From Ricinus communis (Eukaryota > Streptophyta > Magnoliopsida > Malpighiales > Euphorbiaceae), in assembly GCF_019578655.1 (NCBI RefSeq), contig NC_063263.1, positions 16,863,001 through 16,927,000 of the forward strand: 64,000 nt of DNA, given 5' to 3'. The position numbers were made by a program, and so were the translations under genes. Below, piece by piece: positions 1-11,998 of this stretch. Positions within the stretch are counted from its first letter, which is position 1, and every line of letters starts with the position of its first letter. The notes below the pieces were generated by a model, which was given only the letters and a program-made list of their open reading frames with translations, did not search any database and was not told where the DNA came from.

Positions 1-425
1 AAGGGCCTTAATTCTATGTATCATATTAGTCTCTAACCGTACGATTAAGTATATAGTAGCATATATCTCTTTCTTGTTAAGGGCATTCATAACTTGATTG
101 TGCGTAGTAGGTTGGTTCCACACAAAATCATACTCTGCTAAGAACTATTGCCAGGGGGCTTGCTTTAAGACAACTTCTTTTGAGTCTTAAAGAAACTGTT
201 GGCTACATTTATCTATTTGCACAATGAATCTAGTTCACAGCAAACAAAAATAATAACCATTTTTTTCTTATGGGCAGAATACTTCTGCTCGGTAGGACTA
301 AGCTTTATGCTTTCAAAGGCAATATGGCGCTTCTCTTGCACTAACACACTCCTAATTTCTTTGTTAGAGGCATTTGTATGCCCCCATTTTTTGCTGCACC
401 AAGTGCGAGTCTGGGCTGCCACACG
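1..425 (-). mobile_element. Decayed Ty3/gypsy retrotransposon fragment (RT-RNase H region)
   Basis: Read on the minus strand from about 420 to 1, the frames give a recognisable but broken RNase H segment of a plant Ty3/gypsy polyprotein. There is a degenerate DAS-like box (NASNKEI, then VLVQE and IAFES), then a KLSPTEQKYSAHKKKM stretch matching the family's 'KL..tE..Y..hEKEm' block. Further on come KTQKKLS, then after a frame change KQAPWQ, FLAEYDFVW and HNQV.NAL, which correspond to the 'WQ.fLaeydf...G..N.vADALSR' end of the domain. Similarity continues to the window edge (NKKEIYA). At least one frameshift and one in-frame stop separate the pieces, so it cannot code. No LTR is visible, and the element probably extends beyond position 1. 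Family assignment rests on motif order only. Confidence 0.7.
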
Positions 426-2450
426 TGCATAAATTTATGAGTGAAAAATTGATCCTGTGACAGCAGCCATCTTCATCTTTATCTGGTTATTAATTTCAAA
501 CATCAAAGGAAATCTCTGATAAAGGAAATATGACAATTGGAAAAAATGTACATACATAGATGCACTTTATATCTCTTACATGTTCCTAGATTCAAGGAAT
601 TATCAAAAGTCTAAGTTGTACCAATATAAAAACAAAACAAGAGACACGATATAATGCAATATAAAGATATATCATTTTTTTTAAAGTAATAAGCCCCGAG
701 ACATTAGAAGAATTCTATAACAGAAATGTATAGTTTTATATTTATAAATATAGAACATAGTATAAATATTAAATTTAACGATTTATTATTGATAATATGG
801 CGTAATTGATAAAATATTATCATATAACAGTGATAATATTTTTTAATAAAAATAAATAAATAAAAATTTATTTTAAATTAAAATATAGAATTAATTTACT
901 ATTTATATTAAAACAAAGTAAATATAAAAACTAAAAAATATTTATATATTTTTTAATTATTAATTTTTAAATATATAAAAATTTAAATTATAACCGAACC
1001 TCATTTTATTATTCTCAATTAACTACTTATTTTTCCTTTTTGAAGTTTCTTTAAATTTTTCTAAAAGCTTTTAAAGTGTTTAAACCTCTTAAAACTTCTA
1101 AAATGCTTTTAAGAGTTTTTGAAGAACTTTAATATTCGGAATATATTCAACAAAAAATATTAATATTTTAAGAGTTTCGTAATACAACCTAATCGAATGC
1201 CATCGTAGAAAAGAATTTATGTATTCGGAGTTAATATTTTTGTAAATATCTTGAAATTGTATTATTTAAATTTTTTGCATAAATAAAAATAATGCTAGAA
1301 AAAGTGTGTAAATGTGAATTTTATTTTATTTGAACGATCTAATTTAAAATTGACCCAATTTATGAGAAATGAGACTTAGAAGTATAAATTACTAAATTTT
1401 AGTTTGGTTGCCGGACACTCTACGCCGGAAGTTAAAAGAGATTTTTTTTCTTAAAAAATATAGTATTTTATTTCTCATTTTCAAGGTATTTGGGGTCTCC
1501 TCTTATGTTTGTTTTCTGGATTTGGGGTCTCCTCTTTGCTCATGGAAGGATACTTTTTCTTTGAAAAAAAGTCAAACATTTGTAGATGATTTGAGAATTG
1601 AAGATTTCTTATTTCCATTTTACAAGCAGCCAACCGCCAACTAGAGGAAAAATAATGAGAGGTTGTGTTTGATTCCCAGAAAGAAATGATTGTCAAATGG
1701 GATTGAGTTAGAATGGTCTTTCTTCTATTTTCATTTACTTTTCTTAATTCGTCCAAAAATAAAATATCCTATGGCCATATATTAAGAGCATAATTATCTT
1801 TAAACCCAATTAATATAAATGTATATTAAGCTTTCTTTTTTCTCTTTTAAATTTATGGAAAGATTTAGGCCCTTCAACTTGTAAAGAAACTTTTTATTTT
1901 TATTTTTTATGTTTTAAAAAAACTAAGGTTTTAATAAAATTTGTCAGATTTATAAAACATTAATTACAATTTATAAAATTTATAAAATTAATAAAAGACT
2001 CACATTATTATTTAAACTTATATTATTATTTACAAGACATACCAATTAATTGTTGCTTAAAGATTAATAAAGAAAATAGAATTGGTAGCAATTGGAGTTT
2101 TTTCTTAAAAGAAACTTTTTTTTTTTTTAAAGCAATCGGAGTTTCAGAATTGCAGGTTACAAAGAACAATTACAACGAATTTTGGTTATGGAACCTTAAT
2201 CATTAGCACGTGGCAGAATCTAAGAAACAGGTGGATAACTAATTCAAAAGGCTTAATTGCCCCATTCCAAACAGCTGCAAAGAAAAGACAAACTTCCACA
2301 CACTAGTAATTCTTTTTTTTTTGGACGCCGGCGACTCTTCAAAGCCAAAGTTTACCAGTCAAATTGCATAATAATAAGACACGCTTACGCAACAACGATA
2401 TCATTGGTAATAGAACCGACTCTTTGTTGATCTTCTGTCCAAACTAAAAA
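426..2450. other. AT-rich intergenic region upstream of the PITP gene
   Basis: No gene is supported here. Positions 660-1400 are extremely AT-rich. A perfect 12-bp inverted repeat (AAAATATTATCA / TGATAATATTTT at 811-822 and 831-842) could fold into a hairpin. A 16-bp direct repeat, TTTGGGGTCTCCTCTT, occurs at 1489-1504 and 1521-1536. Short reading frames at 1408-1756 are low-complexity and lack family features. The stretch from about 2300 is less AT-rich and probably contains the promoter and 5' leader of the PITP gene. Confidence 0.6.
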
Positions 2451-2674
2451 AAACTACCTCTTCTTCCAGCGCCAACGCCCGCCTCTGACTTTGTGCTTTC
2501 TTCTCTATCTGATCACCCCAGCTATTGTAATCCTCTTTTTTCTTCCACAAAACTGATTCTTTTAAGTTGTAACTCTGTTATCAAAGCAAATAGACTTTAA
2601 GGCTAACTTCGTTTTAGCAGCTTTAGTGTCTATTTCATCTGGGTTGCTGATTTGCTAGCAAGAAAAAGGAGAGA

Positions 2675-5057
2675 ATGGTCCAAATCAAGGAATTGTATCC
2701 TTCTTCTGTAATACTTTATTTATATTTATGTGTTTCATGATTGTCATTAAAATATTGATCTGAACTTATGTATGTACTAGTTTATGACTAGTTTGAATTG
2801 GGGATTGGTTCAAAATCCAAACTTTTGGATTTTATTTTGCGAATTCGGTTAAACGACAGAGTTGTGTCCTAGTTTAATTTGTCCAGATATAGTAAAAGAC
2901 TAAGAGTGATCGTTTTCTTCAGCATGTTTACTGGAATATGGTTCATTTTATGTTGTGGGTGTTCCCTTGACTTGCAAATTTTTGATGGGGTTTTTCCTGT
3001 GAAGCCGAATTGTCATGCCAATATCATTGGAAGAGGTAATAACAGATGAACTTTTTGTCCAATTTTTTTTTAAAAATTAGGTTGCTTTGTTTTGCTAAAG
3101 AATCTTTTTAATTTTTGGGTTTGCAGTATCAGATAGCCCAGATGTATATGGTAATGAAGATGCAGCAAGAGACTACAACTAGTACAGAGGGTGTTGAGGT
3201 GTTGGAGAATAGGCCCTTGGAAGATGATGTATTTGGAGAGTGTCAGTACACATCCAAAGTTTATCGCTTGCAGAGGTAATTTGAATTAGGATAACCTGCA
3301 TGTACTTAAATAATTATGTTGTTAGGAGACCTCTTTAGCAGGATAGAAGAAACTGAAGTTTAGGAAGATGGTCATCCTGTGGTAAAATTATGCCTCACAA
3401 CTGCAAGCAACACTGTCTTTGTGACCTCCTTATGTTTATTAGATGGTGCCATTGATTTGGAACTCATTGCCTTGCAATGTTTACGAAGAACTTTAAACAT
3501 TTTGGCTTTACTTTATGGATGAACAGTTTCAGGTGACTCATAGGCATAGACTAGACAGTTCTCTGTTTCCTAATGTCCTGTAGTTTGTGTGTGGTTGAAT
3601 TTACATGGTGATGATGCATCCCATTTTGGATGCTTAGTTTATGCTGTACTGGACTTGGGATGGTATAGGACTGGCATGTGGCAGAATGGGAGCACTCAGA
3701 AGAACATGTACGAGGGTATCCCTTTTGGATGTTACGGCACTCAAAGAAACTTAAAGTTCAATGGTTGCCACTGGGAATCAAAGTGGCATGTCTGGAGCTA
3801 AATTAGAAAAGCTTAAAGCTGGCTGCTGGGAAGTAAGAGGTGATCTGGTCACGCTTCTCTGTTTTAATTCAGAAAAAGATGAGATCATAAAGTTTTAAAG
3901 AATCAAGATATTGCAAATTTAGCATGAGCTTATAGGAGCATAAATGGATTCGCTGAAGCCGCATTTTATTTTTGGTTGAATACTTGCAAATGCATCTCAA
4001 TGTGGTTGAGGTTGGAAATATAGGGCCTTAGTATTACCCAGAACAATTCAAATTAGTCTAGCATTAGATACAAGATTTTATTTCTTTCAGAATTATGTTG
4101 AAGTTTGTTTGAGAGATGGTTGGTTTAGTTGGATTTATTTGGCTTTTTGTTCTTTAGTTATGTACAGGTTGAGTTGTTAATCTCTTGTTTTTGCAGCAAA
4201 GCGCCTACTTGGCTTACAGCTTTTGCACCAGCTGATGCTCTCATCATGCAAGAAGAAGCTTGGAATGCATACCCAAGATGCAAAACAGGTTTGCCAACTC
4301 TTGCCACAGACTTTATGTTCGTTTTTTATTTTTAAAGCATGTATCATATCAATTAACTAGTATTGACATGCTTGGTTGTCTCTCTGCAAATGGATTCCAT
4401 TATTCTAGTAATCAAGGTAATTATTTTTGTTTCTTGATTTCAGAATTTTAATTTTATAATTTCTTACTGTAAAGTAACTTCATAACAGTCAATAGCATAC
4501 TCATTTACATTTGGGATTTGGCAGTGCCCATACTTCACCAAGTTTTCCTTAACTGTGGAAACTATTCATAGGGATGACAACGGTCAGTCAGAAAATGTAA
4601 GCTTTTAATATCTAGTTCTTCTGCAAGTTTCATAGAATCGGTAAATTTATATCTTAGTGACTATTTATCTTGGAAGCTAAATGAATATATATATAATTGT
4701 AAATATCCCTCTTTGGCATCTCTTAACTTTGAACTGCAGGTACATGGTTTATCGAAAGAGCAACTAGCATCCAGACAGGTTGAATATATTGATATAGCTT
4801 CAGCTGCTACAGATTATTGGAGCTATGCTATTGGTAGTAACAGTATAGACTTCTCTAAATTCAAATCTTTAAGAACTGGCCGTGGTCCACTTTTGGATGG
4901 ATGGCAGGTTGGTACCTTGCCTAATGATTACTGAACATATTATGTGTAAAGACACAACTGTTGTCATTATAAATTATAATTCTCTCTCATCTCTCTCCCT
5001 CTGTGTCTCCCTGCAGCCTTTTTAGCAATGCTGCAGTTCTTTTGTAGCTTTCCCTAA

Positions 5058-5099
<42 letters not shown>

Positions 5100-6198
5100 T
5101 GGTTTCCAAACATATTTAGCTGAGCCTTACTGCATCTTGCCTTATTTGAGCTATTTAAAGCTTTAGCCATCTAGGAGCTTGTCTCCTTATTTCCTTCTCA
5201 TTTTTTTTTTTTTGTCAAAATGCCCTGATGTCCAACCTTTTTCTCTAGTCTGTACTGACTAATCATGAATCATATGTTAATTTCTTGCACTAATTTAATT
5301 TTCATCATTAATAACAGCACACTGATATTGCAGGATAGGTGTAAACCTGTGATGACAGCATACAAATTGGTAACAATTGATGCACCATACTGGGGTTTTG
5401 GTTATCGACTTGAACAGGCTTTACTAGCGGTAAGCTCTCTTGGGCTCTGTACTTTCACTGGTACAAGTAGCAGCACCATTTGGCCAAAGTGATGATAGAA
5501 AAATGCTTCTGATTGTCTCTTTTATATATAAATTTAACTTATGCAGGGTGAAAGGGCTCTTTTTCTAGAGAGTCATCGGAATTGTTTTGGTTGGATTGAC
5601 GAATGGTTTGGGATGTCAATGCAACAATTACGTGAACTTGAGTTGCAGAGTAATTCTTCATTAAATAAGGTAAGAACTTTTTTTGGAACACTCTTGATAA
5701 AAGTCTAATACAATTGACACTAAAACATGTGTAATATCAACTTCTTGTCAATAGATACTAGATAATTGGTATTGCATCAGAAATGGTAGGGACGTCGGCA
5801 TGGAAATTTTAGTTTTTGAACCATACAGAAATCATCATAGAGCTAACTAGCTAAAGATCTATTTGGCACCATCGTTATAGCTATTATTGGAAAAACACCA
5901 GCACCATCTTGAATATTATGGTTTTCTATCTGGACTTGACATATTTTGGTCATGAAAATTACTTGTTTTGTCGCACACTGAAGATGCTTTTATTTTTTTT
6001 TTGTTTTTTTTTTTGAAAGCAGCTTTAACCTCAACACTATGCAAGTTCTAATTCATAGTTCTTCTGCTATGATAACAGAAAATTGGAATGACAAGTTCAG
6101 AAGGATTTGATCAGAGATTGTGCCTTGACAAGAAAGACACTGACAGCAACAGGTTTCAACTTAAATCTGAGAAGCATGAACTTGCTGTCGATACTTAA
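2675..6198 (+). CDS. Class I phosphatidylinositol transfer protein (PITP, IP_trans family)
   Basis: Cytosolic lipid-exchange protein predicted to move phosphatidylinositol and phosphatidylcholine between membranes, feeding PtdIns to kinases. Ten coding exons: 2675-2694, 3005-3035, 3127-3275, 4197-4288, 4409-4416, 4525-4596, 4740-4907, 5334-5429, 5547-5669, 6079-6198; 292 aa. The start MVQIKEFRIVMP is the conserved PITP N-terminus, split across exons 1 and 2. Family blocks in order: YQIAQMYMV, GECQYTSKVYRL, AWNAYPRCKT, CPYFTKFSL (plant-type), ENVHGLSKEQLASRQVEYID, then TGRGPL, PYWGFGYRLEQ and IDEWFGMS (membrane-docking loop region). The C-terminus (KIGMTSSEGF... to HELAVDT) is hydrophilic and not clearly conserved. 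All introns are GT-AG and frame is kept throughout. Exon 5 is only 8 nt; omitting it gives a frameshift and a stop within exon 6. The PI-PLC gene follows on the same strand. Confidence 0.92.
4409..4416 (+). other. 8-nt micro-exon of the PITP gene
   Basis: The octamer TAATCAAG is flanked by AG (4407-4408) and GT (4417-4418, gtaatt). With the last G of exon 4 it encodes Val-Ile-Lys, completing the family-typical CKT-VIK-CPYF junction. Direct joining of 4288 to 4525 would shift the frame and end at a TAG after about 16 codons. It is inferred from frame and family similarity; no transcript has been seen. Confidence 0.8.
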
Positions 6199-6913
6199 AC
6201 GGTGGAAGATTGAGTTGACATGGGCAGATCTGTTAGGCAGCAAAAGGGATGGTGAATCACCACCATATTGCAATTGCTATGATGATTATTTATTTTGAGA
6301 AGTGATAACTTGGTCATCCTTTGCAGATATTGTAAATTGATACATGAACATGATTCTTTTTGGAGGCCATAGTTATGCCATATGTATACCAGCAACATTC
6401 TTTACAGGAAGTTTTTGAAATTTCCTGTGCAATTTCAATCATAAATTCATAGTTTTTCATGTGAGCAGTCCTCATCTTATGCCCTTGTTGCTAAAAGTAC
6501 TGTGAATTTTGAACTGTGCTACAATTATTGTTCAGCTCCTTTTTATTTCATCTACGAAAGTATATTATAAATCAGGAGTTTAAACTGGTAACTAACCTTA
6601 CAGTCTTGAAAGAGATTTCAATGTCAAAGTTGCTGCTTTCATTTTCTCAATGAGCTGGTGTTTTGGATAATGGGTCTGCCTGCTAATGAGCTTACTGACA
6701 AGCGTCCATTAAATACCAATTTAACACTTGTACTGCCCAACCAATAATGCAATTGCATTTAATATTTGCTGGTGCTTTATTTTGTGCTTCACTTTTCACT
6801 TTTGCTTTTTTCTTTCTAAATTTTTTTAATCAGAGAAAATGTATATATCACAATAAATAAAAATATAATACGCATATATAAGTGGACGCGATAATAATGA
6901 ATGATTGATATAA

Positions 6914-7047
6914 GGCTAAAAAATATATTTGGAATTTTAACTTTGATCATTTAGTCACTTTTATATCTTAATTTTTAATTTAATTTGATAGACACCTCAA
7001 TTTATATTGTTATAATATTTAAATATTTTTTGATATTTTATTTGATA

Positions 7048-7117
<70 letters not shown>

Positions 7118-7270
7118 TATTTTAATATTATCATTCAACAGTGTTTGTTAGATTAAAATGAAAATTAAAAATGTTTAATATATTATATAAATACAATTTA
7201 AGTGTTATTAAGTTAAATTAAAATAAAAAATGACTAAATGATTAAAATTTATATGTCTAAATCTATATAG
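6914..7270. mobile_element. Fold-back (MITE-like) element with a (TA)n core
   Basis: The left end (GGCTAAAAAATATATTTGG ... ATCATTTAGTCA) and the reverse complement of the right end (ATTTAGACATATAAATTTTA ... TCATTTAGTCA) align with small gaps over about 45 bp. The two arms surround a pure (TA) tract at 7052-7115. No reading frame is present. Exact borders and a target-site duplication could not be fixed. Confidence 0.45.
7052..7115. repeat. (TA)n microsatellite, about 64 bp
   Basis: Uninterrupted TA dinucleotide repeat, the longest of several in the window. It sits at the centre of a fold-back element. Confidence 0.95.
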
Positions 7271-8028
7271 TACCGTTGACACATTCTCTCTATTATTTAA
7301 AACTAATTAAAATGTATCAATCAATAATTTTTTTTTTATAAATAAAAATCTAAAGTCTTAATAACATTTAGATAATTTAATAATATTTTATTGAAAAATA
7401 AATGATTTGTCAAAAATATTTCAAATATTAAAAGAATTGTTTCCAAGTGATTTTGAGATAACCCAACAAAGTCATATTTTTCTCAGAAAATATTTTTTTC
7501 AAAAGCAAGTTACTTTCCACGAAACAAACAGACCCTACAATCTTTTCATTTTCTTCTGAAAACTCAAATTATATCTACTTTTCGTTAAATAAAACAGTAT
7601 TTTCTAAAATGAAATTAATTAATGTAATATTTTCAAATATATTTAGATTTTTAAAATAATTGCAAAGAACATAGAAAGTATTTTTCTAGTTAAAGAAACA
7701 ATTTAACAAGTTTCAAATGTATATAAAGTTGAACATTTTTTAATAAAATATTATTCAATGAAAAAATTTAATATTCTCTAATAATAATAATAATAATAAT
7801 TCTTCGGAATTGTGTACGCGGGACTGAAAGCATTTCCGTTAATAACAACCACAGACAAATTCCTATAACTACCTTTCTAAATATTATCCCAACACATTTT
7901 TAAGATTGAGCTTTATTGTAATAACTTTGATGCTCCTGTAATCTATACTCATTTTGTTCACGGATTCGGACTAGTAGATCACACATTAATTACTACTGTG
8001 CTCTAGATTTCGCCGGGAAATTTTTAAG

Positions 8029-11000
8029 ATGTCAACGAAGGAGGCGGAGGCGCCGGAGGAGATCAAGGTGTTGTTTGATGAGTACTCGGATGATGGGATC
8101 ATGACCGTTGATCATTTCCACAGATTTCTCATTGAGATCCAAAAGCAACAAAATGCTACTGTAGAAGAAGCAAAGAATATCTTTAAAGAAATCCACGGTT
8201 TTAGTCTACATGGCTTTTTCAAGTACCTTTTTGGTGATTTTAACTCTCCTCTCGATCTTAACCGTGGGGTAAATTTTTTCCTTTTACTTCTTATTTAATT
8301 ATCTTGTTTTTGGTATGTAGCTAAAATTGGCATTTGTTAGGATTCTGGTTTTGTTTGTATTATTGTATAATGATTTGTTTGTTTTCTTTCTTCTTGTTTC
8401 TTTCCCTTTTCATTGATTATTTAGTGGCACGATGTAGTAGTAGTGGTGTGTTCTGTTCTGTATTAGAGAGAAAAGTTTTTTGACTCTAAATCATCTGATT
8501 AATATATATAAGAAATCAAGATTGTGCTCCTTTTCTTTTCTTTTATTTTTAAAAAAAAAAAACTACTACCTGGGCAGTAATCAACTTCTTGATTTGTAGT
8601 TACTGATAATTTCTGTTACTTATAATTGCTTATAATAAGCTATAAAATTCTATCTGTTGAATGTTTTTTTTCTATAATATAATTTTTATCTTTCATTTTG
8701 TAGATGTGTGCTGTAGTTTTGAATGTTAAGGTGGATGTTATCTTTTTTTCTATTTTTATTTCTTTCTAGTGCAGTTGTTATTGGAAGTAAATAAGAAGTG
8801 GAAATGAAACAATCAATTACTGTTTTACTTTTCTTCTAATCATGGCTATTGTTTTCAATTGAACTAGCAGTCATTGTGATTCTGGTTATTGATTTATTTT
8901 GGTGAGCATATCTTGGGTTTCAGGTGCACCATGATATGACTGCTCCTCTGTCTCATTATTTCATATATACTGGGCACAATTCATATCTAACTGGGAATCA
9001 ACTTAGTAGTGAAAGCAGTGATGCTCCCATAATAGATGCCTTGAAGAGAGGTGTGAGAGTGATCGAATTGGATATATGGCCTAATTCCAATAAAGACGGA
9101 GTGGATGTTTTTCACGGGAGGTAAGGTTTTCTGCATATGATGGAATTTAATAGCCACACAGAAAAGGCATCAAAATTGATTTTAAAACTGTTGATACTTG
9201 ATACAATATCTTACTGGAAGATTTATGTTTGACCATGTTCGGATGCTTCAAATTACATTAAGTACTGAGTTTTAGATTTTTGAATTTGAATGTTCCACTA
9301 AAGTGGACATAATCAAACACTTTTCCCATTGTTGATCAGCATATACTCTATGGTCTGTATTTAATTCCTATACTTTGGGATTGTGCTATTCAAGCAATCG
9401 ACTTTCTGGGGATTTGTTCATTATGACTTCTGAGAAGCTTCAATAAACTTTAAAATTGAAGGGATTTATTTGTGCATCTTTTTAACTAGTCGTCTTGTTT
9501 ACTTCATGTAGGACGCTGACGACTCCAGTGGAGCTTATCAAATGTCTGAGGTCTATCAAGGAGCATGCTTTCGTTGCATCTGATTATCCAGTTGTTATTA
9601 CTCTAGAAGACCACCTTAACCCGGATCTTCAGGCTAAAGTGGCTGAGGTGAGTCTTTATTATCATGTAGGCATTTGAAGCTCTTATGGACTGTTAATTTA
9701 TTATCCTTTTATTAATCTACAGATGGTCACTCAAACTTTTGGAGAAATCCTGTTTTCTCCTGGCTCAGTATGCTTAACGGAATTTCCTTCCCCGGAATTG
9801 TTGAAGAAACGGATTGTCATATCAACCAAACCACCAAAGGAATACCTTGATGACAAAGAAATTAAGGAGATGAAGAGTGATCCAAAGAGTGAGAAGGCTG
9901 GCTGCATTGGAGCTGACGACAAGGTATGGAGAGATGACCGTTTAAAATTTATGTAGTGAAGTTTTCAATTTTGCCTTTTCAGTTACCTTTTTCTTGCAGA
10001 ATGAATCAGATGAAGATAGTGATGATGAGGACGATGAAGGAGATATTAAGTCAAAGCGACATGTAGCCCCAGAGTATAAACATTTAATTGCAATTCATGC
10101 TGGGAAGCCTAAAGGTGGACTAGATGTATGTCTGAAAGTGTATCCTGAGAAAGTGAGGCGTCTTAGCTTAAGTGAGCATCAACTTGAAGAGGCTGCAGAA
10201 ACTCATGGAAAAGAAATTGTCAGGTGCCGATCATTATTTATCATAACCTGTCTTAACTTTCCAATTGTTCAATTCTGCATATTTTGTTTCATGAAGCATT
10301 TCTAATATTACTGGCTAGACAAAGACACAAATGGACATGCGTTACTGACACAAGTCACAAGGATATTCCATCTTCAATTTATTCGATTCATACAGTAATC
10401 TTGAAGAATATAAATGTCACTAAGAGATGTATGGAGTTCAAATTAGTTGGACTTGTACAATGATTGTGATAGCCAGTTAATTTTCTGACTCCTGTGCTCT
10501 TTATGCTTTAAGTCAGCTTACGCAGAGGTTTCCAACTACTGAATATGCGTGTAATTTTTCATAAATCATCTGTAATCTCAACCAATTGATTCAAGATACG
10601 ATGCTTTGTTGTAATGTAGGTTTACCCAGCGGAATATTCTCAGGGTGTACCCAAAGGGTACCCGTGTAGATTCATCCAACTATAACCCACTAATTGGGTG
10701 GATGCATGGAGCTCAAATGGTTGCTTTTAACATGCAGGTGTGTGGTTATAAATTCATCTAGATTATTGGGTGAAGGTATGATTGCTTGGTGCTTGCTTCA
10801 AGCCAGTGCTGTTGATTTTCTTATGGATTGTGTCAAACTTGGACTGTTAGATTGGATAATTTTGTAGCCACTGTGAATATGTATGTATGTGAGCCATTGG
10901 AATATTTCAGAACTTCTTCTAACGGAAGCTATGTTATAGTTGTCTGTAATGACACTGATTGATTGATGCATTGCGTCTAACATGTTATAGGTTTATTATT

Positions 11001-11998
11001 TTCTTAATTCTGTTTTAAGTATGTCTCCGTCAGATATGTATGAATAGATATATAATTGGCAGGGACATGGAAGATCACTTTGGCTGATGCGTGGAATGTT
11101 CAAAGCCAATGGTGGGTGTGGTTATGTGAAGAAACCAGATTTTTTGTTGAAGTGTAGTCCACATGGTGAGGTATTTGATCCTAGAGCTGAGTTGCCTGTG
11201 AAGACAACTTTGAAGGTGTGCCAGAGTGCTTGACAAGAGTCGCATTTCTTGATCCTTCTACTGAACAACTTGAATGATGTCCATTTATTTTATTTTGCTT
11301 TTATCTTAACAAATAATTGTAATCTTCTTATTTTATTAATAGGTGAAAGTATATATGGGGGATGGATGGTACAATGATTTCCACGAGCCAGGTTTTGATG
11401 TATTTTCCGAACCAGATTTTTACGTCAGGGTACGTCCATATTTTCTTTCATTTTCCCTCTTATAGCAAGAATTATAATGTACAATGAACTACACTATTTT
11501 GATACGCATTATTAAAACTTCTCAATCTAGTATGAACTATGGTGTAATCCCCGTTTTGGTTGCTGTTATAAACATGTTAGACCATAGTACATATTAGGTG
11601 TCGTCTTGCTCAATTCTTCTGTCCTTTTCGCCAGGCAGTTTTAATCAATGCCTATTGGCTGGACCATTGAAGTGAATGATGGGATGTGATTTTTCTCTCT
11701 GTAGGTAGGGATTGCTGGAGTCCCTGCAGATACTGAAATGAAGAAGACTGAAACAGTGGATGACAATTGGACACCCGTTTGGAATGAGGAATTTGAGTTT
11801 CCATTAACTGTTCCAGAATTAGCTCTTCTTCAGGTTGAAGTTAACGAGCACGACATGTCGCAAAAGGATGATTTTGGAGGTCAAACGTGTCTACCAGTCT
11901 CCGAATTACGAAGAGGAATCCGAGCAGTTCCACTCCATGACAGCGAGGGAGTGAAGTACAATTCTGTAAAGCTGCTTATGCATTTCGATTTTGTTTGA
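8029..11998 (+). CDS. Phosphoinositide-specific phospholipase C (plant PI-PLC)
   Basis: Hydrolyses phosphorylated phosphatidylinositols to inositol phosphates and diacylglycerol at the plasma membrane in a calcium-dependent way. Nine exons: 8029-8268, 8924-9120, 9512-9647, 9723-9923, 10000-10223, 10620-10737, 11063-11215, 11343-11429, 11705-11998; 549 aa, all GT-AG. Domains: partial EF-hand-like region (about 8-75); X domain with [11 protein letters not shown] (His98, Asn99), VIELDIW (Glu128, Asp130), VFHG (His144) and ITLEDH (Glu178); acidic linker (about 259-273); Y domain from SLSEHQ (about 314) through [19 protein letters not shown] to [14 protein letters not shown]2 domain (about 424-549) with [20 protein letters not shown] and [10 protein letters not shown]. 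All expected catalytic positions are present. The N-terminus is short: the basic YKVCFCF..RF-type leader seen in several plant PLCs is absent. Start chosen because ASEAP-like similarity begins directly after it. Confidence 0.95.

Larger units (their letters stand above)
6199..8028. other. PITP 3' flank, AT-rich spacer and PLC promoter
   Basis: The PITP 3' UTR probably lies in about 6199-6800. From 6830 the sequence is AT-rich, with a fold-back element at about 6914-7270 and a (TA) tract. At 7440-7556 there is a segment ending in ACGAAACAAACAGACCC. This resembles the 'GGGTCTGTTTGTTTCG' outer end common in plant hAT-like MITEs, but no matching partner was found. A (TAA)n tract is at about 7781-7800. 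The PLC 5' leader lies before 8029. Confidence 0.5.

Noticed and set aside
3589..3801. 70-codon frame with balanced composition
   Set aside because: Lies inside the third PITP intron, has no recognisable domain and no splice sites joining it to the gene.
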